A DNA stretch of 64,000 bases from Nocardia sp. CY41 (GCF_009829325.1 NZ_VUOS01000014.1:1-64000); one strand, 5' to 3'; positions 25,584 to 35,800 are shown, counted from the first letter of the stretch. Notes: a model not told the origin generated them from the sequence alone. Translations and numbers: made by a program.

Positions 25584-26048
25584 TTACCTTCCGATGGCGG
25601 CGGCCATCACGCGGACCGCGGAGACCACGCCGTCGATCAGCTGGCCCTGCCGAAAAGAACTCAGCGCGGCGGTGACGCCGAGCTGGCAGACACGGTCGTT
25701 CGCGCGGTCGGCGACCGCGCGGCCCGAGCGCACCTCGATCGCCTTCTCGTTGGGCGAGACGGCGATGAGCACCGAGTGCGCCGCCTCGGGCGTGCCGGGG
25801 AAGATCGCGTCCGCACGCGCGGCCGGGTCCCCGCCCAGATCGCCGATGTAGACGTTGAAGCGCACCTTGGTTGCGCGAGTCGCCTCGGTGAGCACGTTGT
25901 CCATGGTCAGCCGCTCTTCATCGTTGAACGGCGCCTCCTTGAACACATCGCCCGCCTCGTGCACACCGGAGACGCGTCCGCTACTGGTGATCGCGTATCC
26001 GTGCGGCAACTCGGCTTCGACCACCGCGGGCCACTTAGAACCTGCCAC
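25584..26048 (-). CDS. DUF5130/TPM-like conserved actinobacterial protein
   Basis: 154 residues from a GTG that overlaps the end of the upstream small membrane protein gene by 14 bases. A beta-rich N-terminus is followed by a TPM-like alpha/beta region (F-N-D-E-E-R-L-T-M-D-N-V-L, F-N-V-Y-I-G-D-L, V-L-I-A-V-S-P-N-E-K-A-I-E-V-R-S-G), which resembles the fold of TLP18.3/Psb32/MOLO-1 proteins. From memory it corresponds to Rv2468c. The overlap with the CtaJ-like gene suggests a role tied to the aa3 oxidase, but that is inference. Confidence 0.7.
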   Translation of the reverse strand: MAGSKWPAVVEAELPHGYAITSSGRVSGVHEAGDVFKEAPFNDEERLTMDNVLTEATRATKVRFNVYIGDLGGDPAARADAIFPGTPEAAHSVLIAVSPNEKAIEVRSGRAVADRANDRVCQLGVTAALSSFRQGQLIDGVVSAVRVMAAAIGR

Positions 26049-26313
26049 TTGCCCGTCCTCCGATCAGCTCCACCTCGGTGGACTCGATGGCCGCATGCAC
26101 TCCATGCGGGGTTTCCGCGAAGTGGTGACCGGAGCCGATCACCTCTTCGGTGGCACTCCACAGCACCGGCTGCTGGGTCCACTTCTGACCGAGGGTGAAG
26201 TGGACCGGCTTCTCGCCAGGCAGTGGCTTACCGAGGAACGACAATCCGGCGATCACGCCGTAGATCACCAGCGGGATGCCGGCGAAGATCAGCACTGTCT
26301 CGAGAATGCTCAC
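26035..26313 (-). CDS. Small membrane protein, probable CtaJ-like aa3 oxidase subunit
   Basis: 92 residues: one N-terminal transmembrane helix (about 5-27) followed by a polar tail with G-E-K-P-V-H-F-T-L-G-Q-K-W. Small single-helix proteins next to pepN in mycobacteria were found as extra subunits (CtaI/CtaJ) of the bcc-aa3 respiratory supercomplex, and this gene has that position and shape. I recall this association and cannot check it here. Translationally linked to the DUF5130 gene. Confidence 0.55.
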   Translation of the reverse strand: MSILETVLIFAGIPLVIYGVIAGLSFLGKPLPGEKPVHFTLGQKWTQQPVLWSATEEVIGSGHHFAETPHGVHAAIESTEVELIGGRASGRF

Positions 26314-26417
26314 GGATCAAAGGTAGACGATCCTCTGTAGTAGTTCTCCGTCCGGTCGAGCCGGACCGCCGTCCGTGTCGGTTGCACCCACAGCGAGCTG
26401 GGGTTTTCCGTCGGAAC

Positions 26418-28022
26418 TCAGACCAACCAGGCGGCCGCGTTCGGCGGCAGCTGGCCTGCGTCGGGCTGCGCGCTGGCCAGCAGCAGGTCTCCCGGCGGTA
26501 GCTGGATGGGTGCGTCGGAGGCGTTGAGCACGCAGACCAGCCCGCCCGGGCGGCGGAACGCCAGGCATCCCGCCGGGCTGCCGTACCACTCGATCCGGTC
26601 CCCCGCGAACTCCGGCCGCAGTGCGCGCAGTTCGATCGCCAGGCGATACAGCGACAAGGTCGACCCCAGCTCCTCGAGCTGCGCCTCGACGGTCAGCGGC
26701 GCCCACTCGGGCGGAATCGGCAGCCACGGCGTCCCGGTGGTGAACCCGAACGGCGGCGCGACACCCTCCCACGGCAGCGGCACCCGGCAGCCGTCGCGGC
26801 CGCGCTGGGTGTGCCCCGACCGCTCCCACACCGGGTCCTGCAGCACGTCGTCGGGCAGGTCATCGACGTTGGGCAGCGCCAGTTCGGAGCCGTTGTAGAC
26901 GAACACCGCACCCGGCAGCGCGAGTTCCACCAGAACCATCGCCCGCGCCCGCGCGACGCCGAGCGCGCCGCCGCCGTACCGGGTGACCTCCCGCTCGATG
27001 TCGTGATTGGACAGCGTCCAGGTGGGCACGGCGAAGACCGGCGCCACGGCGGCGAGCGAGTTGTCGATCGCGTCGCGCACCGCGTCGGCGTCGAACGCCG
27101 ATTCCGCGAGACGGAAGTTGAACGCCAGGTGCAGTTCGTCCGGGCGCACGTACTCGCCGAAGCGGGTGTTGTCGTTCACCCACACTTCTCCGATGGTCAC
27201 GGCGTCCGGATACTCGTCGACCACCTTGCGGATCCTGCGGTGGATGTCGTGCACGGCGGGATTGTTGAAGCGCGGGTCGCTGTCGTCGTGCGCCAACAGC
27301 GCCGAGACGGACAACTCGGGCATGTCCGGCAGACCGTCGGGCTTGGCCATGCCATGCGCGACGTCGATGCGGAAACCGTCCACGCCGCGGTCGAGCCAGA
27401 ACCGCAACGTCTGCTCGAAATCAGCGACGACTTCGGGGTTCGTCCAGTTCAGGTCGGGTTGCTCACGGGCGAAGATGTGCAGGTACCACTGGCCGGGCGT
27501 GCCGTCGGGTTCGGTGACCCTGGTCCAGGCGGGACCGCCGAAGATGCTGGGCCAGTTGTTCGGCGGCAAGGCGCCGTCGGGACCACGGCCGTCGCGGAAG
27601 ATGTACCGGTCCCGTTCCGGGCTGCCGGGAGCCGCCGCCAGCGCCGCCCGGAACCACGGGTGCTGGTCGCTGGTGTGGTTGGGCACCAGGTCCATGGTGA
27701 CCTTGATCCGGCGGGCGTGCGCCTCGGCGATCAGCGCGTCCATCGCGGCGAGCCCGCCGAAGAGCTGATCGATGTCGCGCGGATCGGCAACGTCGTAGCC
27801 ACCGTCGGCCATCGGCGAACGCATCACGGGGCAGATCCAGAGGGCGTCGACGCCGAGCAGTTCGAGATAGCCCAGTTTGTCCCGGACGCCGCCGAGATCG
27901 CCGACCCCGTCGCCGCTCGAGTCCGCGAAGGATCTGGGATAAACCTGGTAGAACACGGCGGACCGCCACCACGACGAGGTGGTGGGATCCGCCGGCGCCG
28001 TTAAGGCTGGTGCATCACTCAC
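26418..28022 (-). CDS. aglA: GH13 alpha-glucosidase
   Basis: 534 residues from a GTG. The (beta/alpha)8 GH13 signatures are all present: D-L-V-P-N-H (about 111-116), G-F-R-I-D-V-A with nucleophile Asp220, acid/base Glu279 in T-I-G-E-V-W, and L-S-N-H-D with the transition-state Asp341. The opening W-W-R-S-A-V-F-Y-Q-V-Y-P-R-S-F is the oligo-1,6-glucosidase/alpha-glucosidase type. No signal peptide, so it acts on intracellular alpha-glucosides such as maltose or maltodextrins. Similar in place and size to M. tuberculosis Rv2471. Confidence 0.9.
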   Translation of the reverse strand: MSDAPALTAPADPTTSSWWRSAVFYQVYPRSFADSSGDGVGDLGGVRDKLGYLELLGVDALWICPVMRSPMADGGYDVADPRDIDQLFGGLAAMDALIAEAHARRIKVTMDLVPNHTSDQHPWFRAALAAAPGSPERDRYIFRDGRGPDGALPPNNWPSIFGGPAWTRVTEPDGTPGQWYLHIFAREQPDLNWTNPEVVADFEQTLRFWLDRGVDGFRIDVAHGMAKPDGLPDMPELSVSALLAHDDSDPRFNNPAVHDIHRRIRKVVDEYPDAVTIGEVWVNDNTRFGEYVRPDELHLAFNFRLAESAFDADAVRDAIDNSLAAVAPVFAVPTWTLSNHDIEREVTRYGGGALGVARARAMVLVELALPGAVFVYNGSELALPNVDDLPDDVLQDPVWERSGHTQRGRDGCRVPLPWEGVAPPFGFTTGTPWLPIPPEWAPLTVEAQLEELGSTLSLYRLAIELRALRPEFAGDRIEWYGSPAGCLAFRRPGGLVCVLNASDAPIQLPPGDLLLASAQPDAGQLPPNAAAWLV

Positions 28023-28227
28023 ATCGCAATAGTGCCAAAGTTTCGACGGTCGAGTTCTCCCGCACTACGACGATTCAGAGCCATGGCAAATGATCAGCAG
28101 TGCCAGCTTCTCAAGCGAAAAGCACTGCTCAGTCACGTTTCTCACGCGCAAGGTTGCGGTCACCAGCGGTTCATCAGCGAATCTGCCGACACCACAACGC
28201 GGTAGAAAACACACCGGCGCCACAGTC

Positions 28228-28632
28228 TCAGAAGGGGGCGTTCACCAGCGAATTGGCCGCCATCTCGAGGTAGTCGAGCAGCGCCTTGCGATGTTCGTCG
28301 TCCAGGATGTCGGGCTCGATCTCGGCGACCGCGATGCGCATACACCGCAACCACGCGTCCCGCTCGATCGGGCCGATGGTGAACGGCATGTGCCGCATGC
28401 GCAGGCGGGGGTGGCCGCGTTCGTCGGAGTAGGTGCGCGGACCGCCCCAATACTGCTCCAAGAACATCCGCAAACGCCGCTCCGCCGGGCCGAGATCCTC
28501 CTCCGGATACAGCGGGCGCAGCACCTCGTCGGCGGCCACCTCCCGGTAGAAGGTCGCGACGAGCCGCCGGAACGTCTCCGCCCCGCCGACCGCTTCGTAG
28601 AACGACGTCGCCGTTTGCTCGCCCGAAGTCAT
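28228..28632 (-). CDS. glbO: Group II truncated hemoglobin
   Basis: 134 residues from the ATG at 28632, preceded by GAGAGG; an ATG 12 codons upstream is less likely. The 2-on-2 globin pattern is clear: F-Y-E-A-V-G-G near the start, L-R-M-F-L-E-Q-Y-W-G-G-P (CD/E region with Tyr and Trp), R-L-R-M-R-H carrying the proximal His, and a W-L-R-C-M helix G with Trp. GlbO-type proteins bind oxygen and have been linked to terminal oxidase function and oxidative defence in mycobacteria. Confidence 0.92.
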   Translation of the reverse strand: MTSGEQTATSFYEAVGGAETFRRLVATFYREVAADEVLRPLYPEEDLGPAERRLRMFLEQYWGGPRTYSDERGHPRLRMRHMPFTIGPIERDAWLRCMRIAVAEIEPDILDDEHRKALLDYLEMAANSLVNAPF

Positions 28633-28875
28633 AGACCCTCTCGATTCACCGGATGCGTCGCCGTCCATTGTGCCCGCGCCCGGTCACCGCCGCCGCACCG
28701 CCCATCCGCCGCCGGTCGGCAACCGGAACATCGCGCCGGAATGGCACTTCAGCCACAGTTAACCGGACATTGTCGAAAATCACCGTGCAATGCCCGACAT
28801 TCCATGGTCAACTGGGTGACAGTCTCTGCTTTGCAGATACCACATGATCCTGCCAATCATGAAATCGAGGTCGAG

Positions 28876-29580
28876 ATGAAGCAGCGGCACGGCGCCCGAT
28901 CACACGAGGCGCGAGCGCACCGACAACTCGAGCCCGCCGACGTCCACAATCGTGGGTCGGGGGCTACTCCGCTGCACATCTTGTCCGAACGATATCCGGG
29001 TGGACATCGTGGCCATCACGACCACGGGGCCCGCCCCACCGCCCCGCCAACCGAGGGCACGAACTGGCTCAAGAGCCGGGTGCTGCTGTTGAACGCCACC
29101 TACGAGCCGCTCACCGCTTTGTCCGCGCGCCGCGCGATCATCCTGCTCATCTGCGACAAGGCCGACGCCATTCATCACAGCGAAGAAGGCCCGGTAGTGC
29201 ACTCCGCCGAGACGTCGGTGGCCATTCCTTCGGTGATCCGTCTGCGCACCTATGTCCACGTCCCATACCGCGCCCGGGTGCCGATGACCCGCGCCGCCCT
29301 CATGCACCGAGATCGCTACCGCTGCGGATACTGCGGCGGCAAAGCCGAGACCATCGACCACGTCATCCCGCGCAGCCGCGGCGGAGAGCATTCCTGGGAG
29401 AACTGCGTCGCCAGCTGCGCGCCGTGCAACCATCGCAAAGCCGACAAGCTGCTCAGCGAGCTGGGCTGGACGCTACGGGCCCCGCTGGTCTCCCCGAAGG
29501 GACCGCACTGGCGCCTGCTGTCCACCACCGCCGAACTCGACCCGGTGTGGTTGCAGTATCTCGGCGAAGGCGCCGCCTGA
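28876..29580 (+). CDS. HNH endonuclease-like protein
   Basis: 234 residues from the ATG at 28876; the frame is open upstream, but the region before this ATG has no family character. A His-rich N-terminus (residues 1-60) precedes V-L-L-L-N-A-T-Y-E-P-L, found in a widespread group of bacterial HNH proteins. The HNH box C-G-Y-C-G-G...D-H-V-I-P-R-S-R-G-G...N-C-V-A-S-C-A-P-C-N-H-R-K has two C-x2-C zinc pairs and the catalytic His. Resembles Rv2469c in place and layout. It stands alone, not in a mobile element, so a housekeeping nuclease role is likelier than homing. Confidence 0.8.
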   Translation: MKQRHGARSHEARAHRQLEPADVHNRGSGATPLHILSERYPGGHRGHHDHGARPTAPPTEGTNWLKSRVLLLNATYEPLTALSARRAIILLICDKADAIHHSEEGPVVHSAETSVAIPSVIRLRTYVHVPYRARVPMTRAALMHRDRYRCGYCGGKAETIDHVIPRSRGGEHSWENCVASCAPCNHRKADKLLSELGWTLRAPLVSPKGPHWRLLSTTAELDPVWLQYLGEGAA

Positions 29581-29584
29581 CGGA

Positions 29585-30151
29585 TCAGGTGTACTCCACC
29601 ACCAGCGTCGCCCAGGTCGGCGACGCCAATGCCTCGAATACGTGCGGCCGATCACCCGGGTAGGCGATGTAGTCACCCGGGTGTAGCTCGACCGGTGCGT
29701 CGACCGGTCCCACCAGCGCGCGCCCTTCGGCGAGCAGCACGTGCTCGACCACACCGGCGATATGCGGATCCGATCGGCGCGCGTGCCCCGGTTCCGCGGT
29801 GATGCGAAACAGGTCACGGCGGGAGTTGGCCGGCCCGGCCGCCAGCAGGGTCGCCCGGTACTCCGATTGCTCGGCTGCCACCACCGGGCCTGCACCGGCG
29901 CGGATCACGTGGACTTTCGGGCGCGGCGGGTCGAGCAACCGGGAGAACGGCATGTCCAATGCGACGCACAACGCCCACAGTGTCTCCAGGCTCGGGTTCC
30001 CGGCGCCCGACTCCAGTTGGGACAACGTCGATTTCGCGATGCCGGCGCGACCTGCGACCTCGCTCAACGACAGTCCGGCCCGAGTGCGCTCGCGACGCAG
30101 CGCGGCGGCGATCACCGCCTGCGGTGTGGTCGTCGCGTCCTGCTGTGTCAT
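29585..30151 (-). CDS. XRE-cupin transcriptional regulator
   Basis: 188 residues from the ATG at 30151 (GGAG upstream). The N-terminal XRE helix-turn-helix (L-S-L-S-E-V-A-G-R-A-G-I-A-K-S-T-L-S-Q-L, about 26-45) is joined to a C-terminal cupin (about 110-185) with P-H-I-A-G-V-V-E-H-V-L and H-P-G-D-Y-I-A-Y-P-G-D-R-P-H. This architecture is common beside azlC/azlD transport genes, which start divergently 300 bases away, so it probably controls them in response to a small ligand bound by the cupin. It converges with the HNH gene with only 4 bases between stops. Confidence 0.88.
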   Translation of the reverse strand: MTQQDATTTPQAVIAAALRRERTRAGLSLSEVAGRAGIAKSTLSQLESGAGNPSLETLWALCVALDMPFSRLLDPPRPKVHVIRAGAGPVVAAEQSEYRATLLAAGPANSRRDLFRITAEPGHARRSDPHIAGVVEHVLLAEGRALVGPVDAPVELHPGDYIAYPGDRPHVFEALASPTWATLVVEYT

Positions 30152-30413
30152 TTCCCGCTCCGTTGGTCGTCCCGCACCTGCGGCGCTGGGTGTGCACGGC
30201 TGTGTCGGCGCGGCCGCGAAGAGCACATGCCGGCTCTCACTTCGCCAGAAGCCTGTGGTTGCGCCGCCTGGTCGTTGCCCCCGGCGCGCACTTGCGCTGC
30301 CGTGGTCCTGCTCTGTCGTTGCGTGTGCCGTGATTATGCCGTGAGTTCTGCCGGACGCCCGGTGCGGGCGCTGCTCGCATCGCTTGCCCGGCGGAACTCC
30401 GGCGAGCAAGAGG

Positions 30414-30445
30414 TTGACGGAGCGCCGCGTCGTGTTCACTATAAG
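30414..30445 (+). promoter_or_regulatory. Promoter of azlCD
   Basis: TTGACG (30414-30419) with TATAAG (30440-30445), or CACTAT (30437-30442) at 17-base spacing. The azlC ATG is only 4 bases after TATAAG and no Shine-Dalgarno sequence is present, so the message is probably leaderless or nearly so. Confidence 0.45.
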
Positions 30446-30449
30446 CTAC

Positions 30450-31145
30450 ATGCGTTCGATATGGCGAACACTCGATCGGAATGCACTGCTCGGGATCGGG
30501 GCGGTATGCCTCGCCGTGGGGGTGATCGGGATTTCCTACGGGGCCACGGCGGTCGCGGCGGGCTTTCCGGTCTGGCTGCCGGTGCTGCTCGGCTGCGTGG
30601 TGCTCGCCGGGAGTTCGGAGTTCCTGTTCCTCGGGATCGTCGCCGCCGGCGGCAGTCCCATCGCGGCGATGCTGGCGGGACTGCTGGTGAACGCCCGGCA
30701 TGTGCCGTACGGGCTTTCGGTCCCCGACGCGGTCGGCGCGGGCAGGTGGCGTCCGCTCGGCGTCCATCTCATGAACGACGAGTCCGTCGCGATGACCATC
30801 GCTCAGCCCGACGCGCGACGCAGGCGCGCGGCCTACTGGATCACCGGCGCGGGGGTGCTGCTCGCCTGGCCCGGCGGCGCCGCCATCGGAGCGCTGATCG
30901 GATCGGTGGTCACCGACACCTCGGCGCTCGGACTCGATGCGGTGTTCCCCGCGGTTCTGCTCGCCTTGGTGCTGCCCGCACTGCGGGACCGGACCACCCT
31001 CGCGGCGGTGGGTGTCGGCACAGCGATCGCGCTGGTCAGCGTTCCGTTCCTGCCCACAGGGCTGCCGGTCCTACTCGCCCTGGCCGGGGTACTGGTCGCA
31101 GTGCGGGAGAAGCCCGAACCCGCGACCGTATGGAGAGCGGCGTGA
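30450..31145 (+). CDS. azlC: AzlC-family branched-chain amino acid exporter subunit
   Basis: 231 residues with about seven hydrophobic segments. It shows the family segments S-Y-G-A-T-A-V-A-A-G-F-P, G-S-S-E-F-L-F-L-G and N-A-R-H-V-P-Y-G-L-S, the last being the conserved AzlC N-A-R-H motif. AzlC and AzlD form a two-component exporter for branched-chain amino acids (analogous to BrnFE). The start at 30450 was chosen from the first Met before the first helix. Its stop overlaps azlD (TGATG). Confidence 0.88.
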   Translation: MRSIWRTLDRNALLGIGAVCLAVGVIGISYGATAVAAGFPVWLPVLLGCVVLAGSSEFLFLGIVAAGGSPIAAMLAGLLVNARHVPYGLSVPDAVGAGRWRPLGVHLMNDESVAMTIAQPDARRRRAAYWITGAGVLLAWPGGAAIGALIGSVVTDTSALGLDAVFPAVLLALVLPALRDRTTLAAVGVGTAIALVSVPFLPTGLPVLLALAGVLVAVREKPEPATVWRAA

Positions 31146-31453
31146 TGCTGGCCGTGGGAGTCGTCGCCCTCGCCGCAGGCACCTACGCGTTCCGCTGGGC
31201 CGGACCCGCCCTGCGTGACCGAGTGCGCCTTCCGGCGCGCGTGGTGCGGCTGCTGGAAATCGGCGCCGTCGTATTGCTGACCGCGCTCGTCGCCGTCACC
31301 ACACTGCCGCTCGGCACCGCGAACCTCGGATTCGCCGTGCCCGCAGGGGTTTTCGCCGGTGGACTCGTCGCTTGGTTCCGACGACCCATTCTGTTGGTCA
31401 TCCTCGCGGCCGCCGCTACAACGGCATTCGTGCGCCTGCTCGGCATCTCCTGA
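31145..31453 (+). CDS. azlD: AzlD-family small exporter subunit
   Basis: 102 residues, three to four hydrophobic helices, beginning V-G-V-V-A-L-A-A-G-T-Y-A-F-R-W-A-G-P, where T-Y-x-x-R is the family mark. Translation is coupled to azlC by the TGATG overlap; a GTG three bases earlier is also possible. It completes the transporter with AzlC. Confidence 0.88.
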   Translation: MLAVGVVALAAGTYAFRWAGPALRDRVRLPARVVRLLEIGAVVLLTALVAVTTLPLGTANLGFAVPAGVFAGGLVAWFRRPILLVILAAAATTAFVRLLGIS

Positions 31454-31493
31454 GCGGCCGGAACTGCTCGGCGGCTCGCTTCTTTCTCGCGGC

Positions 31494-31535
31494 GGCAGGC
31501 GGCGCCGTCCCCTCCTGCCGACGGCGCCGCCTGCC
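31494..31535. terminator. Terminator of azlCD
   Basis: GGCAGGCGGCGCCGTC (31494-31509) and GACGGCGCCGCCTGCC (31520-31535) form a 16-bp perfect stem 40 bases after the azlD stop. Confidence 0.8.
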
Positions 31536-31688
31536 CCATCGATCGCTTCGGGGCAATCGTTTGCTACTCGAGAATTCGCTTCGTCACCTACGTCTGCGAA
31601 TTTCGTTGTGCACGAGACCGATCGTCATCGAGACCACCGGCTGTCCTGACTGCGGCGCGGGACTCCCGCGCTCCGCATGCCACGGAAT

Positions 31689-32354
31689 TCAGTGCGGCAG
31701 CAGAGGAATTCCTCCGCCCAGCCGGCGCGCCACCGAACCGTAGCGAGCGTCGAGCCGCAGCCATGTCTTGGTTGCCCGGACGCGGACGATCTCGGCGGGC
31801 GGGATGCGGCGGGGGTCGGCCTTCTCCCCCGAATGCGGGATGAAGTCCATCGCCGTGAGCGCGAAGACGACCCGCATCGGCACCTGGACCCGGGTGCCCG
31901 CGCCGGACACGGTCAGTACCGCCTGATCGAGCAGCGAGGCCGGGGGGCCATGGCCACTGCCGTGTTCCTTCGCCAGCTGCGCACCCTGCTCGGCGAGTTC
32001 GACGAGCGTGCGCGCGGGCACGTCATCGACGTGCGCGAACCCGTCCGTGGGCGGCAACGCGCCACGCCACGCGGAGTCCATCGCGTATCCGAGGTCGATC
32101 GGACCGCCGCTCGCCGAACCGGCCAGCACGAAATCGGCGCCGACCGTCACGTCGTCGACACCGAGCTCGGCCACCACGGTGCGCATCGCCAACGCCTCGA
32201 AACCCGTCGCCACCCAGGCCGCGACGTACTTCTCCCCGCGGCGGCGCAGGCGCACCACCGCCGCAGGGTCCAGCCGCACGGCCCTGGTCAGAAACGTCGC
32301 GAGATTCTCTCGCTCCGCCGGATCGGGCACATGCAGCACACGTTGTTCTGTCAT
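31689..32354 (-). CDS. Conserved actinobacterial protein of unknown function
   Basis: 221 residues from the ATG at 32354 (M-T-E-Q-R-V-L-H-V); the 26 codons upstream look like leader sequence. No membrane segment or signal. An alpha/beta pattern with R-R-R-G-E-K-Y-V-A-A-W-V and a positively charged C-terminal half is seen, but I recognise no domain. It sits where M. tuberculosis has Rv2474c, of similar length and also uncharacterised. It follows the thioesterase gene by 40 bases on the same strand, so it is probably the last gene of the gdh-thioesterase transcript. Confidence 0.7.
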   Translation of the reverse strand: MTEQRVLHVPDPAERENLATFLTRAVRLDPAAVVRLRRRGEKYVAAWVATGFEALAMRTVVAELGVDDVTVGADFVLAGSASGGPIDLGYAMDSAWRGALPPTDGFAHVDDVPARTLVELAEQGAQLAKEHGSGHGPPASLLDQAVLTVSGAGTRVQVPMRVVFALTAMDFIPHSGEKADPRRIPPAEIVRVRATKTWLRLDARYGSVARRLGGGIPLLPH

Positions 32355-32394
32355 CACGGCCGCTCCGCCGTCAGCATCCGACCAGCGCCGACGC

Positions 32395-32859
32395 TCACTC
32401 CATCCATTCGGACAGGTAATCACGCTCGGCATCGGTGAGCCTGCGCAACCGCTGCGCCCGCATATCGAACGCCGCGATCTGCGTGGACGCGACCACGGCC
32501 GCGGGCGAATCGGGCTGCGCGCCCGCCGCCCGCACCTCGTAACCGATGGTGAAGTCGACCGCGCGCAACTGCTCGATCCACATGGCGATATCCAGCGGCG
32601 TGTCCTCGTGCCGCAGCTGGCCGCGATACCGGACCCGCAGGTCGGCGAGGACGCAACCCTCGCGCAGCGGGGCGGTCGGACGGCCGTCCTCGAACAGCCA
32701 TGGAATCCGCGCCTCTTCCAGCAACGTCACCATGCGGGCGTGGTTGACGTGCTGGAACACGTCCATATCCGACCACCTGACGTCCACCTTGGCGTGGAAA
32801 CGCCTGGGCAGCGTGAGACTGCCCGACGCCTTTCCGCTGCCGCTCACCGAACTCGTCAA
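32395..32859 (-). CDS. Hotdog-fold acyl-CoA thioesterase
   Basis: 154 residues from a TTG: GGAGG lies 7 bases before it, and the codon overlaps the gdh stop as TTGA, so translation is coupled. The hotdog signature V-R-W-S-D-M-D-V-F-Q-H-V-N-H-A-R (about 28-43) carries the catalytic Asp of 4HBT enzymes. Members hydrolyse acyl-CoA or hydroxybenzoyl-CoA thioesters. The tight coupling to glutamate dehydrogenase is conserved in related genera (Rv2475c-Rv2476c), though the reason is unclear. Confidence 0.88.
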   Translation of the reverse strand: MTSSVSGSGKASGSLTLPRRFHAKVDVRWSDMDVFQHVNHARMVTLLEEARIPWLFEDGRPTAPLREGCVLADLRVRYRGQLRHEDTPLDIAMWIEQLRAVDFTIGYEVRAAGAQPDSPAAVVASTQIAAFDMRAQRLRRLTDAERDYLSEWME

Positions 32860-35800
32860 CGTGGTACCTCCGATTGAGCGCCCACCCCGCTCACCATGCT
32901 CCGCACTTGCCGCGCTGCAACCGACAACGTGGCGAGATCGTGGGTCCCGGACTCGAACAATTCCGACAGCGCCGCCCTGGCTCGGCCGAGGCGGGACTGA
33001 TTCTTCGACTCCCAGTATGCAATCTTCTCGTCCGCCGTCTCCTCGGGGTCGCCGCCGGAGAGCACGTCGAGGGTGAGCGAGCGCAGCGAGCCGTACATGT
33101 CGTCGCGCAGCGCGAGTCGCGCCAGCGCATGCCAGCGGTCACCGCGTTCGAGGTGGCTGACCGCCTGCAGCAACCAGTCGATCTTGAGGTGATCGTTGAG
33201 CGCGTAGTACAGCGACCCGACCTCGTCGCCGTCCCGATCGGTGATGTCGGCGATGTCCACGATGTCCAGCAGCGGGAACAGGTGCAGCAGACCGAAGACC
33301 TCGGTGGCCAGGTCGGTCGGCGCGCCACGGGCGATCAACTCGGCGGACCGGTCGGTGAGGGTGAACACGTGATGTCCGCGCAGCCACCCCGGCACCTTCG
33401 GGGCGAGTGCGCGCACGTCGGCGCGGTACCGGCTGATCTCCGAGCCCACCGCGATCGGCTGCGGCCGGTTGCTCAGCAGCCACCGGGACGCCCGGTCCAG
33501 GGTGCGCTTGGTCTCCAGTTCGAGCAGGTCGCGCACCGCGGTGGGCGCGTCGCAGGCGCGAATGCGCGCCCACCGCTCCTGCAGGTCGAAGATTCCGGTC
33601 GCCGCCGCGAAGGCGCGCACCGCGTCGGTGGTGGTGGCGCCGACCTCCTCGTTCAGCCGGTGCGCGTAGGTGATGCCGCCGTAGTCCACCATCTCGTTGG
33701 CGATCATCGTGGTGACGATCTCCCGCCGCAGCCGGTGACGCTTGATCGCCGCGCCGAACCGGTCGCGCAGCGGCGTCGGGAAGTAGTCCGGCAGCCGCGC
33801 GGCGAAGTACTGGCTGTCGGGCAGGTCGGAATCGAGCAGATCGGACTTGAGCGAAAGCTTCACGTGCGCCAGCAGATTGGCCAGCTCCGGCGAGGCCAGC
33901 CCGGAGCCTTCCTCCGACCTGCGCTTCATCTCCTGATCCGAGGGCAGCGCTTCGAGCTCGCGATCGAGGCCGCGCCGCTCTTCCAGATCTTCGATCAGCC
34001 GCATCTGCACACTCAGCATCTGCGTCGCCTCGGTACGCGAGATCCCCATGAGGAAGTTCTGCGCCACGTTGTCCCGCAGGACCATCTGCGCGACTTCGTC
34101 GGTCATCGAGGCCAGCAGCGGATTGCGCTCGTCCGGCGGCAGTTGGCCGCCGGAGACAACGGCGTCGAGCAGGATCTTGATGTTGACCTCGTGGTCGGAG
34201 CAGTCCACGCCCGCCGAGTTGTCCAGCGCGTCGGTGTTCATCTTGCCGCCGTTGCGGCAGAACTCGATCCGCCCCAGCGCCGTCGCGCCCAGGTTGCCGC
34301 CCTCCCCGACCACCTTGACGCGCAACTGGTTCCCGTTGACGCGAACCGGGTCGTTGGACTTGTCGCCCACCTCGGCGTTGGTTTCGGTGCTCGCCTTGAC
34401 GTAGGTGCCGATCCCACCGTTCCACAGCAGATCGACCGGGGCCAGCAGGATGGCGCGGACCAGTTCCGGCGGCGACAGCGAGACGACGTCATCGCCGAGG
34501 CCGAGGGCGGCCCTGGCCTGCGGGCTGATCGGCACCGCCTTCACCGTGCGGTCCCACACGCCGCCGCCGGGGCTGATCAGCGACGTGTCGTAGTCCGCCC
34601 ACGACGACCTCGGCAACGCGAACATCCGCTGCCGCTCCCGATACGAACGCGCCGCATCCGGATCCGGATCCAAGAAAATGTGGCGATGGTCGAACGCAGC
34701 CACCAACCGGATGTGCTCCGACAACAACATCCCGTTGCCGAACACATCACCACTCATGTCACCGACTCCCACGACGGTGAAGTCTTGGGTCTGGGTGTCG
34801 ATCTCCATCTCGCGGAAATGACGCTTCACGCTCTCCCACGCACCCTTGGCGGTGATGCCCATCGCCTTGTGGTCATAACCCGCCGAACCACCCGAAGCGA
34901 ACGCATCACCCAGCCAGAAGCCGTAACTTTGCGCCACGTCGTTGGCGATGTCGGAGAACGTCGCCGTGCCCTTGTCCGCGGCAACGACCAGGTAGGTGTC
35001 GTCACCGTCCCGGCGCACCACCCGCGCGGGCGGGAGCACTTCACCGGTAGCGCGGTCCACGTTGTCGGTGACGTCCAGCAGGCCGGAGATGAACGTGCGA
35101 TAGCACGCGACGCCTTCCGCGCCCAATGCCTGCCGGTCCGCGACCGGATCACCCGTGGCGGCGGGCGGTTGCTTGACCACGAAGCCGCCCTTGGCGCCCA
35201 CCGGCACGATCACGGCATTCTTCACCGCCTGCGCCTTGACCAAACCCAAGATCTCGGTACGGAAATCCTCCAACCGATCCGACCAACGCAAGCCGCCACG
35301 CGCCACGGAACCGAACCGCAGATGCACGCCCTCGACTCGGGGAGAGTAGACGAAGATCTCGAATTGCGGCTTCGGCTTCGGCAATTCGGCGATTTCCCGC
35401 GGTTCCACCTTCACCGAGACGTAGTCGCGCGGGTTTCCTTCCGCGTCGGTCACGTAGTAGTTGGTGCGCAGCGTCGCCTTGATCAGGCCGAGGATCGCGC
35501 GCAGGATGCGGTCCGCGTCCAGGCTGACCACCTCGTCGATCCGCCCACGCACCTGGGTCTCCAGGTCCTTCGCGTGCTCGGCGGAGACGGTGTCGGGATC
35601 GAAACGCGCTGCGAACAAGTCGACGAACAGGCGCGCGATGTCCGGATAGGTGAGCAGCACCCGGCAGATATTGGCCTGGCTGTACGGAAAACCGGCCTGC
35701 TGCAGGTACTTCGCATAGGTGCGCAGGATCGAGACGGCCCGCCACGGCAGCCGGGCACGCAACACGAGCTCGTTGAGACCGTCCGCCTCCGCGCGCCCGT

